A DNA stretch of 23,984 nt from Zygnema cylindricum. Lineage: Eukaryota; Streptophyta; Zygnematophyceae; Zygnematales; Zygnemataceae. How positions within the stretch are numbered: position 1 is the first letter of the stretch; each line of letters begins with the position of its first letter. The notes under the pieces were generated by a model. That model did not search any database, was not told the origin of the DNA, and was given only the letters and a program-made list of their open reading frames with translations. This document shows positions 9,016-19,146 of this stretch, piece by piece. Location of the stretch: assembly GCA_037447655.1 (NCBI GenBank), contig JBBHKE010000227.1, forward strand, positions 59,531 to 83,514. Reading direction: 5' to 3'. Both the position numbers and the translations under genes were made by a program.

Positions 9016-10040
9016 CAGACTGTTGTACTATACTAATTATAACAACTAGTTATAACCGTTTCAATACATTGATTATAACGGTTATATTTAGCTGTTATAC
9101 TACATTATTTATTACAGCTAGTTATAATTGTTTCATTATACTAATTATAACAGTTATATCTAACTGTTACATCATATTTATTATAACAGGTAGATAAATA
9201 TGCAGTTATATCTACCTGTTATACTTTATAAATTATAACAGCTATAACTAACTGTTGTATTATACTAAATAAGACAGCTAGTTATAACTGTTATATTTTA
9301 TTTATTATGACAGTTGTTATATGTAGCTCTTGCATTATACTTAGCATAACAACTATATCTGGCTGTTATATTATGCTAAACATAACAGCTAGTTATAGCT
9401 TTTATGTTATATTTATCATAAAAGTTATATCTAACTGTTATATTTTATTAACTAAACAGTTATATTTATCTGTTAGATTATGGCAATTATAACAACTGTA
9501 TGTAGGTGGTATATTCTGGTAATTATAACAGTTATATCTAACTGATATATTATACTAAATATGACAACTAGTTATAACTATAATATTTTATTTATTATCA
9601 CAGTTTTTATATGTAACTGTTGTATTATACTAAGCATAACAACTGTATCTAGCTGTTATATTTTATTAATTATAAAAATTATATCTAACTGCTATACTAT
9701 GTTAATTATTACACTATAATAAACTATTATTTAATTAATAGCTATATCTAATTGTTATTTTGTATATATTACAACTTTAATATCTAACTGTGATAATGTG
9801 TTAATTATTACAATGTTAACTAACTGTGACATTGAATACATTGTAAATTTTATATCTAAACAGTTATATCTAACTGCTATACTATACATATTATACATAT
9901 ATAGTAGGTTTAATCGAACTGTTATATCATTAGAGTTATAACTAGTTATATATTATAATGTGTTGATTTTTAATGTGAGAACTAACTATTACATTATATA
10001 TTTTAACATTTATATCAAACTGTTTTAATGTGCTAATTAT
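9016..10040. repeat. AT-rich degenerate minisatellite
   Basis: About 1 kb built from variants of TATAACAGTTATATCTAACT and GTTATATTATACTAATTATA, with period roughly 40-60 bases. The units contain TAACAGTTATA next to its inverse, so both strands look alike and many small hairpins can form. No coding signal. Confidence 0.8.
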
Positions 10041-10735
10041 AAGTGTTAAAACGTACACAACGTACACAAGTATTTGTTTTGTGTTTGCAAGTTGTATTGT
10101 ATCTCTTGCTTACAAGTTTTTTATTGCACTAGTGTTCACTAGTTCATATTATATGAATAAACAAATTATACGCCCCTTGAGACACAGACGGATATGTTAA
10201 ATTTGCAATTTGTTATGTTAAAATGTTGTTTTTCCTTTCGATTTACCGTTTCGACAAAGCAATAGTGATGCTCGAATATTCCCAATTTTCTATTGTATCA
10301 ATATTACAAGGTTCACGAGTTTATATTGTAGCATAAAAAGTATACTCAAGTTTATTGTTTTATGTTCAGTAGTTGTATAGCATCTAAATATTTCAACATT
10401 TGTACCACATGGTATGCTCACAACTTTATTTATTGAAATGGTCGTTTTTCCTTTTGGATCTTTAGGGGACAAGGCGAGAGTGTTGCTTGAATATTCACAA
10501 GTTTCCATTGCATGTAATAAACACAAATTTATGCCGCATGTAGTGTTCACAATTTATATGGTTTGTATGAACAATGTATTGTGTATCTAAATTTCACTAC
10601 GTTTCTATTGTTTGCTATGTTCACAAGATCATGTTATATTTAAACGATCGTTTGTCTTTTTGGTTTCCTTCAGTGGACAAGGTGAAAGTGATGATTGGAG
10701 TCTATGCCCTTAAGAAGAGCCCTACAAGTTTGTGA
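10041..10735 (+). repeat. ~210-bp tandem repeat, three to four units
   Basis: Anchor phrases recur at 10222 (GTTGTTTTTCCTTTCGATTT), 10441 (GTCGTTTTTCCTTTTGGATC) and 10646 (ATCGTTTGTCTTTTTGGTTT), each followed by a GACAAGG-type block and then TTCACAAG-type blocks. Spacing is 219 and 205 bases. An upstream, more diverged unit begins near 10040. Confidence 0.7.
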
Positions 10736-10916
10736 CGGAGGAGGATACGACCCCTCATGGAATGATGGCCAGGGGACATTATACAGCGGAGACATTAGTA
10801 AGAAATTTTAGTTCTATTTTTATTTTAAGCTACGTTTATAAAAATAAGTTTATTAGCCTTTGGTGGGAAGTTCTAGTGATAGTATACTTTAAGCGGTATC
10901 TATTAAATAAAATGTA

Positions 10917-11591
10917 TGATGATGATAATCATGATGATCAAGATGATGATGATGATAATGATGATGATGATGTTGTCGACGATGATGATGATGATGACGA
11001 TGATGATGATGATGATGATGTAATGATGATGATGTTGTTGATGATGGTGATGTAATAATGATGATGATGATGATGTAATGATGATGATAATGATGATGTA
11101 ATGATGATGACGATGTAATTATGATGATAATGATGACGATGTAGATGATGTTGATAATGATGATGATGATGACGATCATGATCATGGTGATGATGATGAT
11201 CATGATGATGATGATGATGATGATGATGAAGATGATGATGATGATGATGATGATGTAATGATAATGATAATGATGATGATGATGATGATAATATTGTTGA
11301 TGATGATACTGTAATGATGATGATGATGACGATGATGATGATGCCGATGATGTTGCGATTATGATGACGATGATGATGATGATGATGATGATGATGATAT
11401 AATGATGATGATGATGATGATAATGATGTAATGATGATGATGTTGATGATGATGAAGATGTTGAAGATGATGATGATGACGATGATGATGACGACGACGA
11501 TGATGATGATGAAGATGAAGATGATGATGATGATGATGTTGTTGAAGATGATGATGATGACGATGATGATGACGATGATGATGATGATGAT
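10917..11591. repeat. Imperfect GAT microsatellite, ~675 bp
   Basis: Nearly unbroken (GAT)n with scattered GTAATG, GACGAT and GTTGAT variants. Reading frames within it are only Asp or Met runs on the + strand and Ile, Ser or His runs on the - strand, which are artefacts of the repeat. Confidence 0.95.
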
Positions 11592-11617
11592 ATATGAAAC
11601 TACTGTTACAACTACTT

Positions 11618-11655
11618 CAAAGTATTCAAAGTATTCAAAGTATTCAATGTATTGA
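11618..11655 (+). repeat. 9-bp tandem repeat (AAGTATTCA)
   Basis: Four near-identical units of AAGTATTCA directly after the GAT tract. Confidence 0.8.
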
Positions 11656-11789
11656 ATTTCAAAAAAAAAAAAAACTAATATTTGTAATGCTGGTCATATA
11701 AAAAAAAAACAAAGTAATCAAGTTTCACCAAAACAAAGTAGTCAGAGTATTTCTGTTCTATTTTAAAAAAAATGTATATACCAATGTTT

Positions 11790-12320
11790 GTAATGTTCGT
11801 CAGCCTTTGAGTTGATAATGATGTTCAACAACTTTCTTGGTCTTTAGACTAAGTTGGTTGATCGGAAAAACAAAAAAAATAATTTATTCAAAGTAACAAT
11901 GTATTCTAACAAACAAGTATTATGATTTAAAACAAGTGTTTGTAATGTTGGTCAGCCTCCGAGCTGATAGTGATGTTTATGCAACCTTCTAAGTCTTAGG
12001 ACTAAGTTGGTTGATCACAAAAAGAAAAAAAAACAAAGTACTCAAAGTAATCAATCGACTATAATAAACAACGAAAATAAATAAATAATAAGTGATTGTA
12101 ATGTTAGTCAGCCTTTGAGTTGATAATGATGTTTATGCAACCATCTGGGTCTTCGACTAAGGTGGTTGATCTAAAACAAAAAAAAATACTTAAAGTAATC
12201 AACATATTCTAACTATAAAAAAATATAAAAGAAAATACGTGTTTGTAGTGTTAGTCAGTCATCGAGCTGATAATGATGTTGTTCCAACCATCTGAGTCTT
12301 TGGACTAAGCTGGTTGAATC
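11790..12320 (+). repeat. Tandem ~150-bp repeat with a conserved 75-nt two-hairpin core (4 units)
   Basis: Cores are at 11790-11863, 11942-12016, 12098-12171 and 12245-12320, period 147-156. Each core starts GTAATGTT (GTAGTGTT in unit 4), contains GTCAGC...GAGYTGATA, then AAC...GTC, a 3-4 nt loop, and GACTAAG.TGGTTG. Two stem-loops can be drawn: TCAGC/GCTGA with a 6-nt loop, and a 13-position imperfect stem closed by AACCA/TGGTT and AGTC/GACT. Base changes between units often keep pairing through G-T. The linkers between cores are A-rich and far less conserved. Whether this is a structured RNA gene array or only a satellite cannot be decided here. Confidence 0.75.
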
Positions 12321-12755
12321 CTAGTTAAGTTTGATGTTTTTTTTTTCTTATTTTTTTTTGTTATGTTTACATTTGTTTCTTGCGTTTTCGTTATGTGATC
12401 AAGGTAGTATTGTGGTTATTTATTTTGTTTGTTTTTTTGTTTTCTTTTTTTGTGATATTATATATTGATAAAAAAAAATATGAAAAATAGACATGCAACA
12501 CCTTAATATAAAATAAACAAAAACCATTTGTATTTTGTTTAAACAAAAAATGGTTGAATGATGCTAATGGTTTAATGTGTATTCTATATTTAACATTAAA
12601 ATATTTAATACTACATGATATATTCAGTCCATTCATTCATATCGTTCATTAGATTGAGATCGAACGCTCAAATCAATGTGAAACTTTTACGCTTAATCAA
12701 ACCTCCTACATGAGGGAAATGCGAATTAAACCATCCACTTGGCATCGTCATGGTC
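12321..12755. other. AT-rich spacer, nothing recognised
   Basis: T- and A-rich sequence with no repeat family shared elsewhere in the window and no convincing reading frame. Confidence 0.5.
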
Positions 12756-13882
12756 TTTACCATGTACGATGCGATAGTACAGTGCGTACCATGTACGAAA
12801 ATCGTACGTGACGCCAACACTGAAATTACGGTACACCGCGAATCGTAATTATAGTAAAGAAAAAATTAGAGCAAAAAACCAAAAAAAAAACAATTAGAGT
12901 TGTAAACGCTAATTATTGTGATAGAACCATTTCACGGAGGAAATTTATTCTACTTTATTTAAGTACTCTATATTAGCTTATGTCGGCAATAATTATCTGT
13001 GTTGTAATTATAAACACTAACTTATTTAGACATACGAAAACCGTCAGCCCGTATATTTTGAGGTCATTATGACGTTAGTACTATTTGTCTCAACGAATAC
13101 TATTGTCGTTTAACTATAAAATTTTCACATGTAAATTCATGTAAATGTTCACACGGGCGAGAATGTTGTCGACAGACGGAGCTATGCGAAAACATATTTT
13201 TTCGATGCGATTTAATTTTTTTGTTTAGTGCAATTTCACATGCGAGCGCGATTGTATTATATTATTATTTTTACATTTTTACTTATAAAATTACAATTTT
13301 GCACGGTTAGACGTTGTCCGTACTCCACATTATTTAAAACGAACCTATATTAGGATTTTTTTCGCTAATTAAACTTTACCTTAAATAGTATAATGAAAAA
13401 ATTCGAATCATTTACTCTATTTAACGTGATAGAGTCGAAATTTAAGGTGACCGAATTAGCGTTATTTACTTTAATTACGATTCGTTGTGTAGTGTACGGA
13501 TATTGAGAACACGACAACGTGGCGTGATGTGACGAGATCCCACGCGCCAAAATTAAATGTGCGATACTGTACGTTACTGTACCTACCTGTATTGATATCA
13601 CGACACATCGTACGTCACGCCAACACTGAAATAACAGTAGTGTACGGAAATTGAGAACACGACAACGTGGCGTGATGTGACGGGATCGCATGCGCAAAAA
13701 TTTAAAGTTCGATACTCTACCTTACTTCACCGGTATTGATAACACGACATTTTGGCGTGTACGGATATTGACAAAACGACAAATCGGCGTGATGTACGGA
13801 ATTGCACGCGAAAAAATTTAACGTACCAGACTGTACGTTACTCAACCGGTATTAATAACACGACATTTTGGCGTGACGTCGA
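12756..13882 (+). repeat. ~130-bp tandem repeat array interrupted by a MITE
   Basis: Units at about 13492-13620, 13640-13757 and 13757-13882, plus a partial unit at 12756-12833 before the inserted element. Each begins GTGTACGGA.ATTGA.AACAC and most end ATAACACGACATTTTGGCGTG. The segment TCGTACGT.ACGCCAACACTG is present both before the MITE and at the end of the first full unit. A lone unit lies at 4502-4630. Confidence 0.75.
12834..13489 (+). mobile_element. Long form of the TA-type MITE family, element 5
   Basis: 656 bp, left end CACCGCGAATCGTAATTA, right end TTACGATTCGTTGTG, TA on both sides (12832-12833, 13490-13491). The paralogous repeat junction at 13634-13650 shows the uninterrupted site (AACAGTAGTGTACGG against AC-GGTA|element|TA-GTGTACGG). 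The interior shares blocks with element 4: TTCACACGGG (13148) and the GCACGGTTAGACGTTGTCCG segment (13301). Confidence 0.75.
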
Positions 13883-14129
13883 TTTTATTTGGACTTTTAT
13901 CATACCACTACAACCATGTGAAATACAACAAATAGGATTGTACCACGTGTCTCTTTCCTTTGTCACCAAAGACGCCAATCCTAACTCAAAACCCTCAACA
14001 GCTCAAGATCTTACACAAAAAACATCGACGGTCAATTCTCGTTGTCACCAGAGACGAAGGCGACTACAATGCTTTTCCCTTTTAGAAAAAGGGCAAAGCA
14101 AAAACAAAATAAAGTAAGCACTTAAATGC
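13883..14129. other. Short spacer, no gene recognised
   Basis: Open frame at 13752-14117 runs from the repeat array into this spacer and has no recognisable domain. Nothing else is visible. Confidence 0.4.
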
Positions 14130-14440
14130 CAACATGTGCTCTCACAGTGGAGCTCACGTGAAGTGAGAAGCTACCTGCGCGCAGCCATTTAATTTACATG
14201 TGGTTGCCTTTACATGTGGTTGCCGCAGTTTTGTTACAGTAAACCTGCGCCGGCCGTGTGAATTGTTTTTTTTTTACGACCGTCGACGTTCGCAAGCGCG
14301 AACACTTTTTTAACTGTTGTTACAATATTTCGCCAGTCAAAGTTGTTCAACCGATTGACCGTCAAATCTGAACTCAAAGGTACGTTGCTTGTACTATACT
14401 GTACTTCAAATGTACAATCTTTGACAACTACTTGCGCGCA
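14130..14440 (+). repeat. Long inverted repeat, left arm
   Basis: Contains GTGGTTGCCGCAGTTTTGTT, GCCGGCCGTGTGAATTG and AACCGATTGACCGTCAAAT. The reverse complement of this arm is at 15063-15310 plus 16839-16957. A third copy in the same orientation is at 18771-19127. A 15-base phrase (TTTACATGTGGTTGC) is duplicated in this arm. Confidence 0.7.
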
Positions 14441-15062
14441 ACAAAAAATGTCTGTGATTAGCAATTCCCTTTTGAAAATACTAAAAATAGGCACTTCTGA
14501 TTAGCCGGTAGGTAGTTTTATTTACCTGACCGGCATAGCATAATTGGGAAATCGTTAAGGCTGTGGCGTGACAAGTTGAATCATTTTGACGGAGTCACTT
14601 GACAAAAGTCTCTCTCGTCAAATTAACAAATTTGTATGAGATTCGTACACCTTTGCACATTGCTGACGTATGCGCGTGATCCACTTTGACGAATTCGATT
14701 ATCATCTCCCTTTTAAGTTTTAACCATTTTTGATGTTATACTCACTTATAGAGATTTATGTATGGACTTCCTAAACGTACAAGGCGTACGATCTTGATAC
14801 CTACGTAGTACATACAGATTGCTGTATGATGTACTATTTCTCTAGACGCTATAGGTTTTGCACCACCCGTCCGATGCGGTGTACAGACATTACAACACTA
14901 TATAGTTGCAAAACCGCGAGGCGTTAATCTTGCCTACTTATGACGTTCCACAAATTACAATTGGATCACAAGTATTTTGAGGTACATTTTGTACTCTTTG
15001 TCGTCGAGTCAGTACTAAATCATCGTATTGAACAGTTTCAACTCCAGCTGAAACATGATTTT
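14441..15062. other. Interior between the two long inverted arms, no gene recognised
   Basis: The reading frames here are short and show no familiar domain. Small hairpins occur, for example ATACAG/CTGTAT near 14812-14828. Together with the arms it may be the interior of one foldback-type element. Confidence 0.4.
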
Positions 15063-15313
15063 TTTTGGGAATTGATCATGGCAGTGACTGTTTTGGTTGC
15101 GCACAGTCACTTACGTCATTTGTCAAAAATTGTACGTTTTAAGTACACATTGGTACAAAGAGAGTACCGTTGAGTCAAAATTTGACAGTCAATCGGTTGG
15201 ACAGCTTTGACTTTCAAAATATTGTTTCAACCGCTTAAACTTTTGCCGCGCTTGCGAACGTCGACCGTCATAATAAAATTAGCAATTCACATGGCCGGCG
15301 AACGTTTACGGTA

Positions 15314-15521
15314 CACCGTGAATCGCTATTAGCGTCAATGACTCTAATTGCGGTACCCCGTTTTGTTACCCAAATTCTCAAATAGAATTAATAAAAACCC
15401 CTTAAAAAACAAATTAGAGAAAATGATTTCCTTCAAAACCCCCAAATTCCCAAATAGCGTAAATAACGCTAATTGATTCATTACACTATCTATTTCATTA
15501 CGCTAATAGCGATTCACGGTG
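15314..15521. mobile_element. Tc1/mariner-like MITE, element 6
   Basis: 208 bp with perfect 22-bp termini beginning CACCGTGAATCGCTATTAGC and TA target duplication (15312-15313, 15522-15523). The intact arm copy near 18890 shows the empty site with a single TA. Confidence 0.85.
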
Positions 15522-15528
15522 TAACAAA

Positions 15529-16838
15529 TGTTGATATTTGTGTATTATCTAGGTCTGTTTTAGTATAGGAAAAAGAGCAAAGGCAGTCTGTCTCTAACTC
15601 CCTTCTCCAAGCCCCCACACTTGTTGTAGTCACTGAAGGCTGGACAACGAGCTAGAGCCATGGCTACCTAGGCTCTCAATAGAGAAAGGGTGTAGATTTG
15701 GTAGACTTACCAAAAAGGTATTTGACGGTCTTAGGAATTGATCCTAGTACCTACCGTCCGTCAAGTAACTAGTAGCCGTTAGCCTTATTCGTTTAGTCTA
15801 AGACTAGTGATAGGACGTAATGGGTTTGGTAGATATTTAAATAGTATTAAGTAGGGTTTTTCCATTTAACTGGATTACGGTATATATAGCATAGAAACAA
15901 TTGTACTTATAAGTACCGGACGAAACAAATAGTACGGACATTTGTTTCGACGGTCCGTATGAAATATCGAAATAAATCGGACGACCGTGATTAGCGCCGG
16001 CTACGCGAAAGGATCATTTGGCGGTTTGCGGACGTCACCACTCCGGATGACACGTGGCGACATCGTACAGGTTGCGGAATCTCCGGAACGGAACACAACA
16101 AATCTGGATGTGACAAATGTCACATTATGGCAACATTGTACACTTTCCGTACAGAAAGTACTCAGGCACCTGCACTTTCTTATACGGTACCGTTTTTCTG
16201 ACGTGGCATGACCTGGCGCCACGTGGAGAGATAAGATTTGGAAGCAGGAATTCCGGGGATTATAAGAGCGAATTCGGATAAGACATGTGTTGACTTTCTA
16301 GCCATGTTGTACGATGGTCGTACAAAAGGTACAGCGGCACCTGTACCTTAGGTACTATACACTAATATGATTGGTCTGTACCTGAGTAATAGAGGGTTTA
16401 GAGAGGGGTTTATGACTTAGAATATTTCAGGTAGGTAGCCACCTCTCTCCTAGAGAGCATCTGTACAAAAGGCACATTTTGGTCAGCCTTAGCAATCAAC
16501 TTAGTTGACCAAATTCAGTGATTCTTGTTACTACAAACTCATGGGAGTTCAGTCTACACAGGGGTGTTGTCGGTCAAAGTCTTTGCCTGCCTTAATGGTT
16601 GCATTTCTAAGGGAAAGTCAAAGTGGGTGAATGTGTCCAAATCTCATATTCTAAATTTGCATTCTGTGGTGGAATTGAGCATACAGAAAGTGTTATTTCA
16701 CAAGGGTGAAGCTATATAGGGGTTCTGATTGTCAAGGTGACAGTCATTTGGGTTTATATCAAGTTGGAGTCGGCACTATCTAGATTAGCTTCCTTTGATC
16801 TGCGAATTCTGTGTGGCAATGGAGCCCATAGAATTTCA
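15529..16838 (+). mobile_element. Probable solo LTR, 1310 bp
   Basis: Starts TGTTGATATT and ends GAATTTCA, i.e. TG...CA, and is flanked by a 5-bp direct repeat ACAAA (15524-15528, 16839-16843). The intact arm copy has only one ACAAA at this point, so this is a clean insertion. TG...CA ends with a 5-bp target duplication are the hallmarks of an LTR, and no internal retrotransposon genes are present, hence solo LTR. A TATA-like TATATATAG lies at 15881-15889. Part of its 5' third is repeated in inverted orientation at 19147-19510. Confidence 0.65.
15881..15889 (+). promoter_or_regulatory. TATA-like motif in the probable LTR
   Basis: TATATATAG about 350 bases into the LTR, a place where an LTR promoter could lie. 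Position and sequence are the only evidence. Confidence 0.25.
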
Positions 16839-16967
16839 ACAAAACTGCGGCAACCACATGTAAATAAAAGTGTTGCAGACAGTCACTTTTTGTCGTTACG
16901 TGAGTTCCACGGTGAGAGCACGCTGGATATTAACTTAGCCGCAAAATTGAAATTTAGTCGTATAACC

Positions 16968-17291
16968 GTTACATTGAATGTAGGCCTAAATTGAAACGAA
17001 ACCTCTGTAAATTGAAGTACTGCACGCTTTGTACAGAAATATTAAAACGCACGAAACAAAATAAACTTTGTACACTATAAGAAAACGCATCGGCGTAAAA
17101 ATATCAATTGAAATTAAATGAAAAAATGTGCGTCGTCAGGCGCAACGAAATCGAGCCACACTATCTACGAGTCAACATTCTTACATTGACAGTGAAATTT
17201 TGTTTCGTGCGTTTTAATATTTCCGTACAATGCGTACAATACTGCAGTTTAAAGAGGTTTCATTTCAATTTACGTATAAGTTCAATGTAAC
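16968..17291. mobile_element. 324-bp foldback element with ~95-bp inverted arms
   Basis: Left arm 16968-17063 (GTTACATTGAA...CACGAAACAAAAT) pairs with right arm 17197-17291 at roughly 85% by eye. The inner ends, ATATTAAAACGCACGAAACA, are identical. No clear target duplication was found. Confidence 0.7.
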
Positions 17292-17296
17292 TCTTA

Positions 17297-18067
17297 GGGT
17301 ATGGTTACATCAAGAGATCTATGTAATAGTACGGAAAGCAAAATTTCTGTAATACAGAGGCCTCGGTTACATCCCATAGCGCCCGTAAACAAGTTTTTAT
17401 ATACGTGATTTGATTTGAGTGGCTCCACGTAAGTTTACGGTCAAATCTCAAAAAACGTCAAAGATTTGAAAACCAACCATGTTCGTTTGAAAATACGTAC
17501 TTCCGTATTACGATCGTGTACTTCGCAAGGGTACCGTGTTAATGTAACTCAAAATCCCCTTCACTCTGCTGACTTTCACCAGTCCTCTAATTCCTTTACA
17601 TTGACTGCTAAACTGAAACGACAAAAAATAGCGCGCGAAACCATAGAGCTGGAAGGAGGACAAAAACTGTATGTCTTTTGGAAGGCAAAATCCGTACTTC
17701 TTTTCGGCAAAGATTTTACGGTCACCTTGTCCGACGGCACGTGACTTCGGGGACGTGTGAAAATTTTATTTTTTCTTTGTCGCACGTGTTTATAGTCCAC
17801 GTGTAGCGATTTTACAGGTTCTTTATTGGTGAACCCACCTCCGCGAGGTGGGTTCACCAATACAGAGGGGGATGGAGTGATTGCTTCGCGGATGAAGACC
17901 AAAATACAATCGGACGGTCGATACTTTCTCCCGGATCCTTAGAGAATCGTAACCTTATTTTTTGTAATGTTCTTTTCCAAAAACTCACGATGAGATAGTA
18001 CGGCATGGTACGGCTAGGTACAAAATTCTGTAATATACCTCACTTTTCGTTTGATGTAACTACACCT
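17297..18067. mobile_element. PIF/Harbinger-like element, 771 bp
   Basis: The left end GGGTATGGTTACATCAA (17297-17313) pairs with TTGATGTAACTACACCT (18051-18067). TTA flanks both ends (17294-17296, 18068-18070). The right TTA is shared with the next element. The interior holds a perfect hairpin at 17824-17862. Open frames here show no transposase motif. Confidence 0.65.
17824..17862 (+). repeat. Perfect inverted repeat (18-bp arms, 3-nt loop)
   Basis: TATTGGTGAACCCACCTC, then loop CGC, then the exact complement. It is inside the 17297-18067 element. It is unusually GC-rich and exact for a region where the other repeats have decayed. Confidence 0.9.
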
Positions 18068-18070
18068 TTA

Positions 18071-18762
18071 GGGCAAGGTTCCATTAGGGGAAAAATGTCG
18101 TTCTCTACTGAAAGCCGTACTATTTCGTAGTGCCGTACCAAAAAAAAAAATGTCAGAAAAACAAGCCTTCTGTACGAAGGATTTGATTCTCCACGTTTAT
18201 GGGCGTAAACGTGGACCGTCGGATGCATAATCGGATATGTCATCGTCTGACACTTTCAGTTCGCAACAAGTGACCCGGAGTAGGTCAATTCTTAGCGCCT
18301 GAACGTATAACATCATGCCTCGTGGAAAAGTGAACAAATATCCATGACGACCGCGCGACCAGGTGGGTACACGTCGCACATGACATGTGCCTTCGGCCAG
18401 GGAGGATGCGAGGCCACCGGAAGCCGCAAGAAAATATTTGACGAAGGATATTGTTTCACGCCATCCACTAACCCATTTGACATTTTCGTACGCTTTTACA
18501 AATCTTAAGTTTCGTCTCCCCGTACAGATTTTATTTAATGCGTCGTACGAGTCACTTTTTACCTTCACTGGTACAAATATGTGGTCACAATTCGCTGTCA
18601 GAGATTCTTTGAAGATTTCAACAATCTTATTCATCTATTACGTGAACCAATCAAATTTTGTCATGCAAATAAAATGTCGGTTACGAACCCGACACAATGG
18701 AACGATGGCTTCAGTAAACGAATTTTTGAAGTTTACTGAGACCGCCTAATGGAACAACGCTC
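18071..18762 (-). mobile_element. PIF/Harbinger-like element, copy 2 of the 0.7-kb family
   Basis: 692 bp, ends GGGCAAGGTTCCATTAGG (18071-18088) and CCTAATGGAACAACGCTC (18745-18762), TTA on both sides (18068-18070, 18763-18765). It is the inverted partner of 4737-5442. On the - strand it carries an uninterrupted 145-codon frame (18634-18197) whose C-terminal part is shared with copy 1 and ends in SDGPRLRP. The product is not recognised and resembles no transposase I know. It may be only a chance open frame in a repeat. Confidence 0.75.
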
Positions 18763-18770
18763 TTATACTA

Positions 18771-19127
18771 CTAAATTTCAATTTTGCGGCTAAGTTAATT
18801 TTCAGCGTGCTCTCACCTTGGAGCTCACGTAACGACAAAAAGTGACTGTCTGCTACACTTTTATTTACATGTGGTTGCCGCAGTTTTGTTAGCGTAAACG
18901 TTCGCCGGCCGTGTGAATTGCTAATTTTATTATGACGGTCGACGTTCGGAAGCGCGGCAAAAGTTTAACCGGTTGAAACAATATTTTGAAAGTCAAAGCT
19001 GTCCAACCGATTGACCGTCAAATTTAGACTGAACGTTACTTTAATTGTACCAGTGTGTACTTCAAACGTACAAATTTTGACAAAATGACGTAAGTGACTG
19101 TGCGCAACCAAAACAGTCACGCCATGA
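18771..19127 (+). repeat. Intact copy of the long inverted-repeat arm
   Basis: Starts CTAAATTTCAATTTTGCGGC. It matches the right arm (16839-16957 plus 15063-15313, inverted) and the left arm (14130-14440, direct). It serves as the empty-site reference for the MITE at 15314 and the LTR at 15529. Confidence 0.75.
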
Positions 19128-19146
19128 TCGTAGTCAGGGTTTTTGT

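Larger units (their letters stand above)
15063..16957 (-). mobile_element. Long inverted repeat, right arm, split by a MITE and an LTR
   Basis: The arm is in two pieces, 15063-15313 and 16839-16957, which together read as the reverse complement of the intact copy at 18771-19127. The break falls at CGTTTACG.TA/ACAAA/ACTGCGG, which is uninterrupted in the intact copy (reverse complement of about 18880-18897). The outer end is GCAAAATTGAAATTTAG (16941-16957). With 14130-14440 it may form one long-terminal-inverted-repeat element. Confidence 0.65.

Noticed and set aside
10732-11655. Asp-, Met- or His-rich proteins in the GAT tract
   Set aside because: They are direct translations of a trinucleotide repeat, with no unique sequence.
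9016-12320. CRISPR-like array
   Set aside because: Repeats are degenerate and abutting or separated by similar linkers; there are no unique spacers and the context is eukaryotic.
13752-14117. 121-codon frame as a gene
   Set aside because: It begins inside a tandem repeat unit, and nothing in its product is recognisable.
15690-15770. tRNA-like segment (GGTAGACTTACC ... TTAGGAATTGATCCTAG ... CTACC) as a SINE or tRNA gene
   Set aside because: The B-box resemblance is partial, the A box is poor, no anticodon arm can be drawn, and the segment lies inside an insertion better explained as an LTR.
18068-18073. TTAGGG words at several places, suggestive of telomere repeats
   Set aside because: They are isolated and arise from a TTA target duplication next to a GGG terminus; no tandem TTAGGG array exists.
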